Below, in pieces: positions 1 to 9,467 of a DNA stretch of 64,000 bases. The stretch is from Stutzerimonas xanthomarina DSM 18231. Its GTDB lineage: Bacteria > Pseudomonadota > Gammaproteobacteria > Pseudomonadales > Pseudomonadaceae. Under the pieces are notes generated by a model that ran no database searches, had not been told where the DNA came from, and saw nothing but the letters and a program-made list of their open reading frames with translations. Both the position numbers and the translations under genes were made by a program. The number at the start of each line of letters is the position of its first letter. Within the stretch, counting starts at the first letter, position 1. Where the stretch lies: positions 186,001 through 250,000 of the forward strand of contig NZ_FQXA01000002.1 in the NCBI RefSeq assembly GCF_900129835.1, written 5' to 3'.

Positions 1-1
1 T

Positions 2-250
2 CGTGGCATAGGTGGCTTCGACGTTCGTGGCGAAGCGGTGAAGCTCGCCGAGGAGCTCGACCATGTGCCCATTGGGCTGTTGCGCAACACGGTTCTCAAG
101 CGACCAGTCGAGCCGGGGCAGCTCATCACCTTCGACGACATCGAGGTGCAGCCAAGTCGCGTGCTGGACATCCTCACCCAGCAACAGCAAACAGTGCGGC
201 AGCGGATCGCAACAGATACTCAGCCAACTACGTTGCGCCAGGCTCTGTAA
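2..250 (+). CDS. C-terminal end of a SAF-domain, homoserine dehydrogenase-like protein (partial)
   Basis: The reading frame is open from the window edge to a TAA at 248-250, so the start lies upstream. The visible 82 residues include GIGGFDVRGEAV, then VPIGLLRNTVLKRPVEPGQ and LITFDDIEV. This is the layout of a SAF-type C-terminal domain as found at the end of predicted NAD(P)-dependent homoserine dehydrogenase-like proteins (COG4091 type). The catalytic and cofactor domains are outside the window, so the assignment rests on the tail alone. Other SAF proteins, such as the sialic acid synthase or altronate dehydratase types, cannot be fully excluded. Two tandem hairpins at 357-432 follow and may end its transcript. 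Confidence 0.5.
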   Translation, partial: RGIGGFDVRGEAVKLAEELDHVPIGLLRNTVLKRPVEPGQLITFDDIEVQPSRVLDILTQQQQTVRQRIATDTQPTTLRQAL

Positions 251-356
251 TGAGAGCCGGCGATGAGCCCGAGGTCTGGGCAGACGGGTACAGTTTCGTG
301 GAGTTTCAGCGGACCGGGACCGGTCTCGTCCCGTATCACCATGAAACTAATTCTGC

Positions 357-432
357 AGGAGCGACGCTGCCGATCGCAGCGTCCGGCTCCTCGGCAGAAG
401 AAGGCTTGGCGTGCGACGGAGCTGCCTTCTTC
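357..432 (+). terminator. Two tandem hairpins after the SAF-domain gene
   Basis: The first stem pairs AGGAGCGACGCTGC (357-370) with GCAGCGTC (376-383) and GCTCCT (386-391), leaving a 2-nt bulge. The second pairs GAAGAAGGC (397-405) with GCCTTCTTC (424-432). Neither has a good U-tract, so a factor-independent terminator is uncertain. The rest of 251-459 shows no supported gene. Confidence 0.35.
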
Positions 433-459
433 ACCCTCCTGGCTTGATTTGACTTCCTT

Positions 460-672
460 TTACACGAGCTGAGGCTGGTCCTCAGCAGTGCTATCAACGG
501 TCATGTTAAGGCCCTTCCAAAGGCTGCAAGCCAGGCGCACCACGACACCGCCGAAGCCGATAGCCTCTAGTTGGGCGTCCTGCTCGTTGTCAAAAACTGC
601 CAGCACGCTGCCGTATGAGTAAACGACTCCCCAACGACCCGAGTTCTCGCTATCTGCCTTGATGAAATCCAT
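460..672 (-). CDS. Small hypothetical protein, 70 aa
   Basis: This is a 70-residue protein of unknown function that starts MDFIKADSENSGRWGVVYSYG and has no signal peptide or membrane span. The start is supported by an AGGAG ribosome-binding site 7 nt before the ATG on the minus strand. The composition looks like a folded protein, with alternating hydrophobic residues around YSYGSVLAVF and an acidic C-terminus. It stands alone. A short palindrome (686-702) sits just upstream. I recognise no family. Confidence 0.6.
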   Translation of the reverse strand: MDFIKADSENSGRWGVVYSYGSVLAVFDNEQDAQLEAIGFGGVVVRLACSLWKGLNMTVDSTAEDQPQLV

Positions 673-685
673 GAACGTCTCCTAA

Positions 686-702
686 TGTCACGGTCTGTGA
701 CA
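686..702. promoter_or_regulatory. Palindrome upstream of the 70-aa gene
   Basis: TGTCAC-N5-GTGACA is a perfect inverted repeat starting 14 bp before the minus-strand ATG. Its position suits a repressor operator or leader element. No regulator was identified. Confidence 0.3.
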
Positions 703-889
703 AAAATACGTCGCATAGATAGCATGGCGTCAGAACGCCGGCAATCACCGTTCGGCGAGGTCTCGATCCGCCCGTCGTACGGCTGTTCCGTACTGCTATT
801 ACAAAGCTATACGGCACCCGGCCAAGCGGTTCTCCAATCGCACTGCGCACTGCGGGAATTGATGACTACGTGTCCGGGCTCCTCATCAT

Positions 890-1258
890 TTACGACGTGC
901 CGCGACGCTCGCCCGGATGCGTTTCGTGGCCCATCGGTGTGGTGTCAGGGAAGGCCATTTCTGGCTCGTCGAAGTCGGGGCTGTGCACTTCCGAATCCAA
1001 TGGCATGTGGCTGTAGCGCTGCTTATCGGCTCGGGCCTGATGTGGCGCCTGCTCGGTTGCGGTCAAGATTCGCTTGGCCTCACAACGGCCGCTGATGCCA
1101 CGAGCCAAGGCCATGCCACCCATCGCGAGCTGCAACAGACCGCTGAGGCCACCGCGTCGCAGCCCTCGACCCAGCATCACCAGTCCGCCGGCCACTGAGG
1201 CGCCGCGTTCCCAGCCGTGCACGTTTTGAGGAGCATTCTTGTCAAAAAGTCGATTCAT
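890..1258 (-). CDS. DUF2892 / YgaP-like small membrane protein
   Basis: A 122-residue protein. The N-terminal ~65 residues (MNRLFDKNAPQNVHGWERGA, then SVAGGLVMLGRGLRRGGLSG, then LLQLAMGGMALARGISGRC) contain two short glycine-rich hydrophobic helices, as in the YgaP-type inner-membrane domain (DUF2892). The tail (~66-122) is hydrophilic, acidic and histidine-rich and is probably cytoplasmic or disordered. A TAAGGAACGACC leader precedes the ATG. The cellular role of this family in pseudomonads is not established. Transcription runs away from hpd. Confidence 0.7.
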   Translation of the reverse strand: MNRLFDKNAPQNVHGWERGASVAGGLVMLGRGLRRGGLSGLLQLAMGGMALARGISGRCEAKRILTATEQAPHQARADKQRYSHMPLDSEVHSPDFDEPEMAFPDTTPMGHETHPGERRGTS

Positions 1259-1286
1259 GGTCGTTCCTTATGTTCAGCCGTAGAAC

Positions 1287-1319
1287 CTGTGCCTCGTTTG
1301 AGGCGAAAACGAGGCACAG
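1287..1319. repeat. 13-bp perfect inverted repeat with a competing inner hairpin
   Basis: CTGTGCCTCGTTT (1287-1299) pairs perfectly with AAACGAGGCACAG (1307-1319) around a 7-nt loop. The overlapping GCCTC-GTTT-GAGGC (1291-1304) can form a smaller hairpin that excludes it. It lies 29 bp upstream of the minus-strand DUF2892 gene, in its promoter or leader. No T-run follows on either side. Confidence 0.45.
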
Positions 1320-1458
1320 TGGGTGTTGTCGGGCGAAGGGCCACACCCGTCTGGCGTGCCCGCAGACGATGCAGTTTTGGCTCGTTTCGTTGGTATAGCT
1401 TGGGCAGCGCCGCAGCGGTATTCGTTCGGGACGAAAGATGAGCGGCATGCGGCAAGGC

Positions 1459-1511
1459 TTGACAGTTCGGCATGGGTCCCGCAGATTTCGCTAAACGTAA
1501 TTGAATTACGC
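1459..1511 (+). promoter_or_regulatory. Probable HmgR-type operator and promoter upstream of hpd
   Basis: ACGTAA-N5-TTACGC (1495-1511; the core palindrome CGTAATTGAATTACG is at 1496-1510) has the same half-sites and 5-nt spacing as the site before hmgA. A TTGACA (1459-1464) with CAGATT 17 bp downstream could be the -35/-10 pair, placing the operator at or just after the transcription start, which suits repression. The site is about 390 bp from the hpd ATG, so either the leader is long or there is a second promoter. Confidence 0.6.
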
Positions 1512-1889
1512 AAAAAAATAATAGAGCGCTGTGCAAATGCGGCGTGCCTTGTATGCAGCCATGGCAACGAATATGGATTCATCAGTTTTCTTCCGGTTCA
1601 CCGCGTCCGCTCGTCCCCGTACCGTCCAGGTATCCGTCCGCTCGGTGAGCCTGGTCACTCCGGTTGGCCTGTTGCGTGGCGGCGATGCGCGTTTGCCAAC
1701 CCAGCCAAAGCACAGCGCGCAGGGCAGGTTGGCAGTCAGACCTGACGCCTGGCTGAGCCGTTGAAATGAAGACTTTGGGCTTTCGATTGACACTGGGCGA
1801 CCATCTGGGTCGCAGCGTCCGTGGGATTTCCTGTGCGCCGCCGAGCTGACCTTCGCAGAACGTCAACCTCTTAAAAACGTACCGTTATT
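1512..1889. other. Non-coding stretch between operator and hpd
   Basis: No open frame here has a convincing ribosome-binding site or a recognisable product. It would be the 5' leader if the promoter at 1459-1487 drives hpd. I see no strong terminator inside it. Confidence 0.4.
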
Positions 1890-1903
1890 CCAAGGAGCCA
1901 GTC

Positions 1904-2983
1904 ATGGCCGATCTGTTTGAAAACCCAATGGGCCTCATGGGCTTCGAATTCATAGAATTTGCCTCGCCCACCCCGAACGTCATTGAGCCGGTGCTGGAAA
2001 GCATGGGCTTTAGTCACGTCGCAAACCACCGCTCCAAAGACGTGGCGCTGTACCGCCAGGGCGAGATCAACGCCATCGTCAATCGCGAGCCAAAAGGGCT
2101 TCCAGCTTATTTCGCCGCCGAGCACGGGCCGTCCGTGTGCGGCATGGCGTTTCGTGTAAAGGACGCGCAGAAGGCCTATAACCGCGCTCTGGAACTGGGT
2201 GCTCAGGCCATCGAACTGCCGACTGGGCCAATGGAGCTGCGCCTGCCGGCAATCAAGGGTATCGGTGGCGCGCCGTTGTATCTGATCGACCGTTTCGGTG
2301 AAGGCAGCTCGATCTATGACATTGATTTCGTCTTCCTGGAGGGGGTGGACCGGCATCCGGCCGGCGCGGGCCTGAAACTCATCGATCACCTGACCCACAA
2401 CGTCTACCGCGGCCGTATGGCCTATTGGGCGGATTTCTACGAGAAGCTGTTCAACTTCCGTGAGATTCGTTACTTCGACATCAAGGGCGAATACACCGGT
2501 CTGACGTCCAAGGCCATGACCGCGCCGGACGGCATGATCCGCATCCCCCTCAACGAGGAGTCGTCGAAGGGCGCCGGGCAGATCGAGGAATTCCTCATGC
2601 AGTTCAACGGTGAGGGTATCCAGCACGTCGCCTTCCTCACCGACAACCTGATCGAGACCTGGGACAAGCTAAAGGCCAGCGGTACGGTGTTCATGACCGC
2701 ACCGCCGGAAACCTATTATCAGATGCTCGAAGAGCGGCTGCCCAACCACGGCGAGCCGGTGGAAGAGCTCAAGTCTCGCGGCATCCTGCTAGACGGTGCC
2801 GAGGAGAATGGCGAGCAGCGCCTGCTGCTGCAGATCTTCTCCGGCACGGTGCTGGGTCCGGTGTTCTTCGAGTTCATCCAGCGCAAGGGTGACAGCGGCT
2901 TCGGCGAAGGCAACTTCAAGGCATTGTTCGAATCCATCGAGCGCGACCAGATCCAGCGCGGCGTGCTGAGCACTACCGAGTAA
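1904..2983 (+). CDS. hpd: 4-hydroxyphenylpyruvate dioxygenase
   Basis: Converts 4-hydroxyphenylpyruvate to homogentisate with O2 and Fe(II), the step before HmgA in tyrosine and phenylalanine breakdown. The 359-residue length is typical of bacterial HPPD. The two-histidine-one-carboxylate iron site is visible: His162 (IDHLTHN), His241 (GIQHVAF) and Glu323 (FFEFIQR), each one residue later than in the Pseudomonas fluorescens enzyme. The start is fixed by a perfect AAGGAG 7 nt before the ATG. It is monocistronic, ending at a strong hairpin, and 12 kb away from hmgA-fahA. A matching operator upstream suggests shared control with them. Confidence 0.97.
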   Translation: MADLFENPMGLMGFEFIEFASPTPNVIEPVLESMGFSHVANHRSKDVALYRQGEINAIVNREPKGLPAYFAAEHGPSVCGMAFRVKDAQKAYNRALELGAQAIELPTGPMELRLPAIKGIGGAPLYLIDRFGEGSSIYDIDFVFLEGVDRHPAGAGLKLIDHLTHNVYRGRMAYWADFYEKLFNFREIRYFDIKGEYTGLTSKAMTAPDGMIRIPLNEESSKGAGQIEEFLMQFNGEGIQHVAFLTDNLIETWDKLKASGTVFMTAPPETYYQMLEERLPNHGEPVEELKSRGILLDGAEENGEQRLLLQIFSGTVLGPVFFEFIQRKGDSGFGEGNFKALFESIERDQIQRGVLSTTE

Positions 2984-2989
2984 CCACCG

Positions 2990-3018
2990 AAACGGCAACC
3001 GGCCCCCGGTTGCCGTTT
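2990..3018 (+). terminator. Rho-independent terminator of hpd
   Basis: A 13-bp perfect stem (AAACGGCAACCGG / CCGGTTGCCGTTT) with a 3-nt loop begins 6 nt after the hpd stop codon. The final TTT is followed by CATTC. Confidence 0.85.
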
Positions 3019-3158
3019 CATTCGATCGATCTGGTTGCTTTCAGACCCTTCAGCAATACCCGAGTGGGCACCTGGATTGGTGTCGCTTCGGTCAGGTTGA
3101 GTTCTCTTCGCTACCGAAACGATTGATAGGTTGCGTCTAGTCGCTTACGCTCACGCGC

Positions 3159-3515
3159 ATGACCGCCAACCTACGCTCCTTCCTTATCCTGCTGCTTGTA
3201 CTTGCGCTTCCGATCAACGGGATGGCGCAACTGCTCATGCCGGCAGGATCCTCGGTGCATCACGCGATGGCCGATATGGAGCATATGGACGGCATGGATG
3301 ACATGGACGGTACCGAGGGCGATTGCCATACCGGGCGCAATCAAGCCAAGACGGCCCTCTGCAAGCCCGGACAAGAATGCAAAACCGTCAGCCTTCTCCA
3401 GATCGTCGCTGTGAAGGCGCAGGTGATCCCGGCAGCCAAGCCGGTGATTACACCCTATAACGGCCTACTTCCCGCCCGCGTTTTGGATGCCGTCTGGCAC
3501 CCACCCCGCGCCTGA
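3159..3515 (+). CDS. Small periplasmic Met/His-rich protein heading the copper operon
   Basis: A 118-residue protein with a hydrophobic N-terminal signal segment (about residues 7-24, ending GMAQ). A metal-ligand-rich stretch follows (VHHAMADMEHMDGMDDMDG), then three cysteines (GDCH, ALCKPG, QECKT). Methionine, histidine and cysteine clusters of this kind bind Cu(I)/Ag(I). No enzyme motif is seen. It sits 95 bp upstream of the cusC-type gene in the same direction and is probably co-transcribed. A role as periplasmic copper buffer or sensor is inference from composition and context. The gap to cusC holds a small hairpin, CCGAATG-N4-CATTCGG (3541-3558). Confidence 0.75.
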   Translation: MTANLRSFLILLLVLALPINGMAQLLMPAGSSVHHAMADMEHMDGMDDMDGTEGDCHTGRNQAKTALCKPGQECKTVSLLQIVAVKAQVIPAAKPVITPYNGLLPARVLDAVWHPPRA

Positions 3516-3610
3516 TTCCGATCGAAATCTAGACACCCGTCCGAATGTGAGCATTCGGGCCGGCTCTCGCGTGCCCTTTGGCCCGCATGGAAGATCAGGA
3601 ATCTTTTTAA

Positions 3611-4864
3611 ATGAAACCCCTTATCCGTTGGGCGCCTCGCCATGTGGCCGCCTTGACCATCGGCGTGTTCTTTTTTCCCGGGCTCGTTTCAGCGTTGACC
3701 CTGGAAGAGGCTCTGAGCCTGGCCGAGCATCAGGCGCCTTCGTTAGCTGCACAAGTTGCCAATCTCCAAGCCGCTCGTAGCGCTGCGATACCGGCAGGCG
3801 AGCTGCCCGACCCCAAACTCAAGCTTGGTCTGCAAAGCGTTCCTATCGAAGGCGACGCACGCTGGCAGCTTGATGAAGAGGCCATGACCATGCAAATGGT
3901 TGGGGTCATGCAGGAAGTACCGAATCGCGCGAAGCGGCAGGCCCGGATCGAAGCCGCGCGGGCAAGCGTTGCGCTCGCAGACGTTCAGCAAACAATGGAG
4001 CGTCTCAGCGTTCGTCAAGCCACCGCAGAGGCATGGATCGCCAGCTTCGCGGTGGAGCAGAAGCTGAGTCTGTTCAAGCAGCTCTACACGGAAAACAAGC
4101 TGTTTTCTCAAGCAGTTCACGCACGTATAGCAGGCGGTCGCGGCCAAACCGCAGAAGGTGTGCTGCCGAAACAGGAAGCCGCCTTGCTTGCCGAGCAGGA
4201 AGATGAATTGCTGAGCAATCAGGCCGTCGCACGGGCCGATCTGCGCCGCTGGATAGGCGGGTCTGCAAGCCAGCCGCTGACCGGCACCTGGCCGCGGTGG
4301 CCTGCCGAGGCTGATCATCATCAGAACGCCATCGACCAGCACCCGGCGCTGCTCGCATTCGATCCGATGGTGCGCGAGGCGGAGGCGAAGATTCGCCAGG
4401 CTATCGCCGAGAAGACGCCAGACTGGAGTTGGGGGGTCGATTACCTGCGTCGTGGCCGGGAATACGGCGACATGGTCAATCTCAGTGTCAGCTTCGACCT
4501 GCCGATATTCACTGGTTCGCGACAAGACCCCAAGATCGCAGCCGAGCGGGCTCGGCTCGCACAGGTCGAAGCTCAGCGCCAAGCGACGCTACGCATGCAT
4601 GACCGGGAGCTGACCGCCGACCTGGCCGAATACCGGCGCTTGACGCGGGCAGTGGATCGCCTCGAAGAAAGCTTGCTGCCGCTTGCTGAACAGAAGGTTC
4701 AGCTTGCCATGGCCGACTATCGCGCCGGCAAAGGTGAATTGATCGCCGTAATCGATGCGCGGCGCCAGCTCGTCGAAACCCGCCTGCGCCGCATCGACAC
4801 GTCTCGTGACCTTGCGCTGAGCAACGCCCGCCTGCATTTCGCCTTTGGAGATACCCAACCATGA
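3611..4864 (+). CDS. cusC: CusC-like outer-membrane factor (TolC family) of a copper/silver efflux pump
   Basis: The outer-membrane channel of a tripartite HME-RND pump. The 417-residue protein has a signal peptide (cleavage likely near residue 29, ...GLVSA) and long alpha-helical stretches with the duplicated TolC-family layout (LTLEEALSLAEHQAPSL at the first helix; YRAGKGELIAVIDARRQL near the end of the second repeat). No lipobox cysteine is obvious. The start has AGGAA upstream. It overlaps the adaptor gene by ATGA, indicating translational coupling. The CusC rather than CzcC assignment rests on the monovalent-metal signature of the partner pump. Confidence 0.85.
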   Translation: MKPLIRWAPRHVAALTIGVFFFPGLVSALTLEEALSLAEHQAPSLAAQVANLQAARSAAIPAGELPDPKLKLGLQSVPIEGDARWQLDEEAMTMQMVGVMQEVPNRAKRQARIEAARASVALADVQQTMERLSVRQATAEAWIASFAVEQKLSLFKQLYTENKLFSQAVHARIAGGRGQTAEGVLPKQEAALLAEQEDELLSNQAVARADLRRWIGGSASQPLTGTWPRWPAEADHHQNAIDQHPALLAFDPMVREAEAKIRQAIAEKTPDWSWGVDYLRRGREYGDMVNLSVSFDLPIFTGSRQDPKIAAERARLAQVEAQRQATLRMHDRELTADLAEYRRLTRAVDRLEESLLPLAEQKVQLAMADYRAGKGELIAVIDARRQLVETRLRRIDTSRDLALSNARLHFAFGDTQP

Positions 4865-6306
4865 GCTTCCACATACAACAGCTGGCGCTCGTACTCAGTG
4901 TGATGATCGGTGCGACTGCGGCAGCCGTGATGCCAACTACAGCCTTGGCACAAGCAGCTGATGATGAGGGCAGGGCAGTGCTCTATTGGTACGACCCGAT
5001 GGTCCCGCAGCAGAAATTCGACAAACCGGGTAAGTCACCCTTCATGGACATGGAGCTCGTCCCGCGTTATGCCGATGAAGGCAGCGACGGGGCATCGATG
5101 AAGATCGACCCGAGCGTCACGCAGAATCTTGGCATTCGTCTGGCGACGGCTGTGCGTGAGTCAATCAGTCAGTCGCTTGGCGCCACCGGTGCGCTGACGT
5201 TTGACGAACGCGATGTAGCGATTGTGCAGGCGCGTGCGGGTGGCTTCGTCGAACGCGTTTACGATCGTGCGCCTGAGGATGTTATCGAGAAAGGCTCGCC
5301 GTTGGCCGACCTGCTTATCCCGGAGTGGGCGGCGGCGCAGGAGGAGTATCTCGCACTCAGAGATGTCGGCGAACCCCAGCTGCTGGCAGCGGCCCGGCAG
5401 CGTTTACGCCTCGCCGGTATGCCGGCGGATGTCATCGCCCAGCTCCAACGAAGCGGTACAGCTCGCCCGGTCTGGACTGTAACCAGCCCGATCAGCGGTG
5501 TGTTGAGCAGCCTCGATGTTCGCGAGGGCATGACCGTATCTGCCGGTGCATCCCTTGCGCGTGTAAATGGGCTGAGCAGGGTTTGGCTAGAGGTCGCAGT
5601 ACCCGAGGCGCAGGTCAGTCATCTGGCGCCGGGCCAAGCGGTGACAGCGCGCTTGCCAGCCTTTGCCGGCGAACAGCTGAACGGGACGATCCAGGCCGTA
5701 CTGCCACAGGCCAACCTGGACAGCCGCACCGTGCGGGTTCGGATTGAGTTACCCAACCCACAACAGCGACTACGCCCCGGCATGACGGCGCAGGTGACCT
5801 TGAATCGCGACGTCGAGCAGGCGCTGGTCATACCGACCGAGGCGGTCATTCGCACTGGCCGGCGCGCATTGGTCATGCTGGCGGAGGATGAAGGCCGTTA
5901 CCGTCCCGTCGAGGTGCGTATCGGTCGGGAATTCGATGACAGAACCGAAATACTTGAAGGGCTCGAAGCCGGCCAGAAGGTCGTTGCGTCCGGCCAGTTC
6001 CTGCTTGATTCCGAGGCGAGTCTGCGCGGACTGATCGCGCAAAGCCTGGAACAGCCGAAGTCCTCCTTCGAATCCGCTTTGCATGAGGCTGAAGGCACGA
6101 TTGTGGGGCTGGAAGACGGCATGGTTGGCCTGTCGCATGGACCGTTCAAGACCTTGAATATGCCCGGGATGACCATGGCCTTTCCGGTTGCCGATCCATC
6201 GCTTACCTCCGGCTTGCAGTCGGGCGACCGTGTCCGCGTTGGCGTGCGTGAAACCGACGAGGGCCTGCTCATCGAGCGCATCGTGAAGCTCGGGGGCCAG
6301 CCATGA
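4861..6306 (+). CDS. cusB: CusB-like periplasmic adaptor with a C-terminal CusF-like domain
   Basis: The membrane-fusion protein linking CusA and CusC. Its 481 residues contain, in order, a signal segment (~1-31), a heavy-metal-binding domain (~40-70; [27 protein letters not shown]), lipoyl/barrel-sandwich and beta-barrel adaptor domains (~110-390), and a CusF-like metallochaperone domain (~410-478). The last carries His426, Met437 and Met439 (LSHGPF... NMPGMTMAF), but the tryptophan that caps copper in CusF is replaced by Met434. A separate CusF with the intact site is encoded two genes later, so the operon has two CusF-type modules. It overlaps cusC and cusA by ATGA. Confidence 0.9.
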   Translation: MSFHIQQLALVLSVMIGATAAAVMPTTALAQAADDEGRAVLYWYDPMVPQQKFDKPGKSPFMDMELVPRYADEGSDGASMKIDPSVTQNLGIRLATAVRESISQSLGATGALTFDERDVAIVQARAGGFVERVYDRAPEDVIEKGSPLADLLIPEWAAAQEEYLALRDVGEPQLLAAARQRLRLAGMPADVIAQLQRSGTARPVWTVTSPISGVLSSLDVREGMTVSAGASLARVNGLSRVWLEVAVPEAQVSHLAPGQAVTARLPAFAGEQLNGTIQAVLPQANLDSRTVRVRIELPNPQQRLRPGMTAQVTLNRDVEQALVIPTEAVIRTGRRALVMLAEDEGRYRPVEVRIGREFDDRTEILEGLEAGQKVVASGQFLLDSEASLRGLIAQSLEQPKSSFESALHEAEGTIVGLEDGMVGLSHGPFKTLNMPGMTMAFPVADPSLTSGLQSGDRVRVGVRETDEGLLIERIVKLGGQP

Positions 6307-9300
6307 TCGCAGCCATGATCCGCTGGTCAGTTGCCAACCGATTTCTGGTCCTGCTGGCCACTGTTTTCGCGGTGGCCTGGGGCGTCTGGTCAGTCAAGAA
6401 CACAGCGATCGATGCCTTGCCAGACCTTTCCGATGTCCAGGTCATCATCCGCACCCCATACCCGGGCCAGGCACCTCAGATCGTCGAAAACCAGGTCACC
6501 TATCCATTGACCACAACGATGTTGTCGGTGCCAGGCGCGAAGACGGTGCGCGGCTACTCGTTCTTCGGAGACAGCTACGTCTACGTCCTGTTCGAGGACG
6601 GCACGGACCTCTACTGGGCCCGCTCGCGGGTATTGGAATACCTGAGTCAGGTACAAAGCCGGCTGCCTGCCGCGGCCAAGCCCGCCTTAGGCCCAGATGC
6701 CACGGGTGTCGGCTGGATCTACCAATATGTGCTGGTGGACCGCACGGGCAGGCATGACCTCTCACAGCTGCGCTCTCTGCAGGACTGGTTCCTGCGCTAT
6801 GAGCTCAAGACACTGCCCAACGTGGCCGAAGTCGCATCCATCGGCGGGATGGTCAAGCAGTACCAGGTGGTACTCGACCCGGTACGCATGGCCAGCCGGG
6901 GCGTGACACAGCAGCAAATCGCAACGGCCATCGACGAGGCGAACCGTGAAACCGGCGGGAGTGTTCTGGAGCTGGCAGAAACCGAGTTCATGGTTCGTGC
7001 GACCGGCTATTTGCAGACGTTGAGCGATTTTCGAGCCATTCCGCTGCGTCTCGATGGTGGCGTGCCCGTGACACTCGGAGACGTTGCGCACGTTCAGCTC
7101 GGCCCAGAGATGCGCCGCGGCATTGCCGAGCTTGATGGCGAGGGGGAAGTGGTCGGTGGAGTGGTCATTCTGCGCAGCGGCAAAAACGCGCGGGAAACCA
7201 TCGCCGCGGTCCAGACCAAGCTCGACGAACTCAAAGCGAGCTTGCCTCCGGGTGTTGAAATCGTCACGACCTACGACCGCAGCAAACTGATCGACAGCGC
7301 TGTTGAAAACCTCACCCACAAGCTCATCGAGGAGTTCATCGTCGTTGCACTGGTTTGCGCGCTGTTCCTTTGGCATTTGCGCTCGTCTCTGGTGGCAATC
7401 GTTTCGTTGCCAATCGGCATCCTGATCGCGTTCGTGATCATGCAGCGGCAGGGTATCAACGCCAACATCATGTCCCTGGGCGGCATCGCCATTGCCATCG
7501 GAGCGATGGTCGACGCAGCCATCGTCATGATCGAAAACGCTCACAAGCACATCGAGGCGTGGCACAAGCGTTACCCAGATTCCACCCTTAAAGGCCAGGA
7601 GCACTGGAAGGTCATCACCGAGGCGGCCGTCGAGGTCGGACCGGCCCTGTTCTTCAGCCTCCTGATCATTACGCTGTCGTTCATTCCAGTGTTCACCCTT
7701 GAGGCGCAGGAAGGTCGGCTGTTCGGTCCGCTGGCCTTCACCAAAACCTACGCAATGGCGGCCGCTGCCGGGTTATCCGTCACGCTGGTTCCGGTGCTCA
7801 TGGGGTACTGGATACGGGGCCGAATCCCGGATGAACACCGCAACCCGCTCAACCGCGGGTTGATCTGGGCCTATAAGCCGGCTTTGGACGCGGTGCTGCG
7901 TTGGCCCAAGACAACGTTGCTGGTGGCGGTTCTGGTCTTTCTGACGGGCTTGTGGCCTGCCAGTCGCCTCGGTGGTGAGTTCTTGCCGCCGTTGGACGAA
8001 GGTGACCTGCTCTATATGCCCACTGCACTGCCGGGCCTCTCGGCGCAAAAGGCGTCCGAGCTGTTACAGCAGACCGACCGGCTGATCAAAACGGTTCCCG
8101 AGGTCGCTCGCGTATTTGGCAAGGCTGGGCGAGCCGACACCGCAACCGATCCCGCGCCGCTGGAAATGTTCGAGACGACCATCCAGTTCAAACCGAAGGA
8201 TCAGTGGCGCGCAGGCATGACGCCGGGAAAACTGGTGGAGGAACTGGACCGAACGGTGCAAGTGCCTGGGTTGGCCAACCTGTGGATCCCGCCGATCCGC
8301 AACCGTATCGACATGCTGGCGACTGGTATCAAGAGCCCGATCGGGGTGAAGGTGTATGGCACCGAGTTGGCACAGATCGATAACGCCACCTTGGCCATCG
8401 AGAAAATCGCCAAAACCGTGCCCGGTGTCAGCTCGGCGTTGGCCGAGCGACTGACCGGCGGGCGCTATATCGATGTGGATATCGACCGTGTCGCGGCGGC
8501 ACGTTACGGCTTGAACATCGCGGATGTGCAATCGATCGTGGCCGGTGCTATCGGCGGCCAGACCATCGGCGAGACTGTCGAAGGGCTTGCGCGCTATCCG
8601 ATCAACCTTCGCTACGGTCGAGAGTGGCGCGACTCGCTGACCGATCTGCGCGACCTGCCTATCTACACGCCGCAGGGCAGCCAGATCACCCTGGGCACGG
8701 TCGCCGAGGTCAAGGTGACCGACGGCCCACCGATGCTCAAAAGCGAAAACGCCAGGCTGTCGGGTTGGGTCTACGTCGACGTTCGTGGTCGTGACATGGC
8801 TGCTGTGGTGAGCGATCTGAGGCAAAGGGTCAGCGAAAGTGTTCAGCTCGAGTCCGGCATGAGCATCAGCTATTCCGGTCAATTCGAGTTCATGGAGCGC
8901 GCCAACGCCAAGTTGAAAATGGTGGTGCCGGCGACCTTGCTGATCATCTTCGTTCTGCTCTATCTCACGTTTTCCCGCTTCGGCGAGGCGCTGTTGATCA
9001 TGGCCACGCTACCATTCGCCCTGACCGGAGGTGTCTGGTTTCTATATCTACTGGGCTACAACCTCTCCGTCGCGACCGGTATTGGCTTCATCGCGCTCGC
9101 CGGGGTTTCCGCTGAGTTCGGCGTCATCATGTTGCTGTACCTGACGAACGCCTGGCGAGACCGCCTCAACGCCGGTGCGCGAGATGAAGCCGACCTGCTC
9201 GACGCGATTCGTGAGGGCGCCGTACAGCGCGTGCGCCCCAAGGCAATGACAGTGGCAGTCATCATCGCCGGTCTGTTGCCCATCCTTTTGGGGGGCGGAA

Positions 9301-9467
9301 CCGGCAGCGAAATCATGAGCCGCATCGCCGCGCCCATGGTCGGCGGGATGATTACCGCGCCCTTGCTTTCCCTGTTCGTGCTGCCGGCGGCGTACTTGCT
9401 GATGCGCCGCCGTCAATTGCCGACCATCCCACACCAGACCATCAACTCCGCAGGAGCACACTCATGA
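6303..9467 (+). CDS. cusA: CusA-like RND copper/silver efflux pump
   Basis: The inner-membrane proton-driven pump of the HME-RND family, 1054 residues, full length. The transmembrane signature [16 protein letters not shown] is of the monovalent-cation (Cus/Sil) type rather than the Zn/Co (Czc) type. The three methionines that form the Cu(I)/Ag(I) site in E. coli CusA (M573, M623, M672) align with Met572 ([10 protein letters not shown]), Met622 ([10 protein letters not shown]) and Met671 ([14 protein letters not shown]). It overlaps its neighbours on both sides by ATGA, giving the order adaptor, pump, chaperone. Substrate is inferred from these residues and from CusF. Confidence 0.95.
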   Translation: MIAAMIRWSVANRFLVLLATVFAVAWGVWSVKNTAIDALPDLSDVQVIIRTPYPGQAPQIVENQVTYPLTTTMLSVPGAKTVRGYSFFGDSYVYVLFEDGTDLYWARSRVLEYLSQVQSRLPAAAKPALGPDATGVGWIYQYVLVDRTGRHDLSQLRSLQDWFLRYELKTLPNVAEVASIGGMVKQYQVVLDPVRMASRGVTQQQIATAIDEANRETGGSVLELAETEFMVRATGYLQTLSDFRAIPLRLDGGVPVTLGDVAHVQLGPEMRRGIAELDGEGEVVGGVVILRSGKNARETIAAVQTKLDELKASLPPGVEIVTTYDRSKLIDSAVENLTHKLIEEFIVVALVCALFLWHLRSSLVAIVSLPIGILIAFVIMQRQGINANIMSLGGIAIAIGAMVDAAIVMIENAHKHIEAWHKRYPDSTLKGQEHWKVITEAAVEVGPALFFSLLIITLSFIPVFTLEAQEGRLFGPLAFTKTYAMAAAAGLSVTLVPVLMGYWIRGRIPDEHRNPLNRGLIWAYKPALDAVLRWPKTTLLVAVLVFLTGLWPASRLGGEFLPPLDEGDLLYMPTALPGLSAQKASELLQQTDRLIKTVPEVARVFGKAGRADTATDPAPLEMFETTIQFKPKDQWRAGMTPGKLVEELDRTVQVPGLANLWIPPIRNRIDMLATGIKSPIGVKVYGTELAQIDNATLAIEKIAKTVPGVSSALAERLTGGRYIDVDIDRVAAARYGLNIADVQSIVAGAIGGQTIGETVEGLARYPINLRYGREWRDSLTDLRDLPIYTPQGSQITLGTVAEVKVTDGPPMLKSENARLSGWVYVDVRGRDMAAVVSDLRQRVSESVQLESGMSISYSGQFEFMERANAKLKMVVPATLLIIFVLLYLTFSRFGEALLIMATLPFALTGGVWFLYLLGYNLSVATGIGFIALAGVSAEFGVIMLLYLTNAWRDRLNAGARDEADLLDAIREGAVQRVRPKAMTVAVIIAGLLPILLGGGTGSEIMSRIAAPMVGGMITAPLLSLFVLPAAYLLMRRRQLPTIPHQTINSAGAHS

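Noticed and set aside
1582..1866. Minus-strand and plus-strand frames in the hpd leader region
   Set aside because: None has a ribosome-binding site or a recognisable product. They are typical chance frames in GC-rich DNA.
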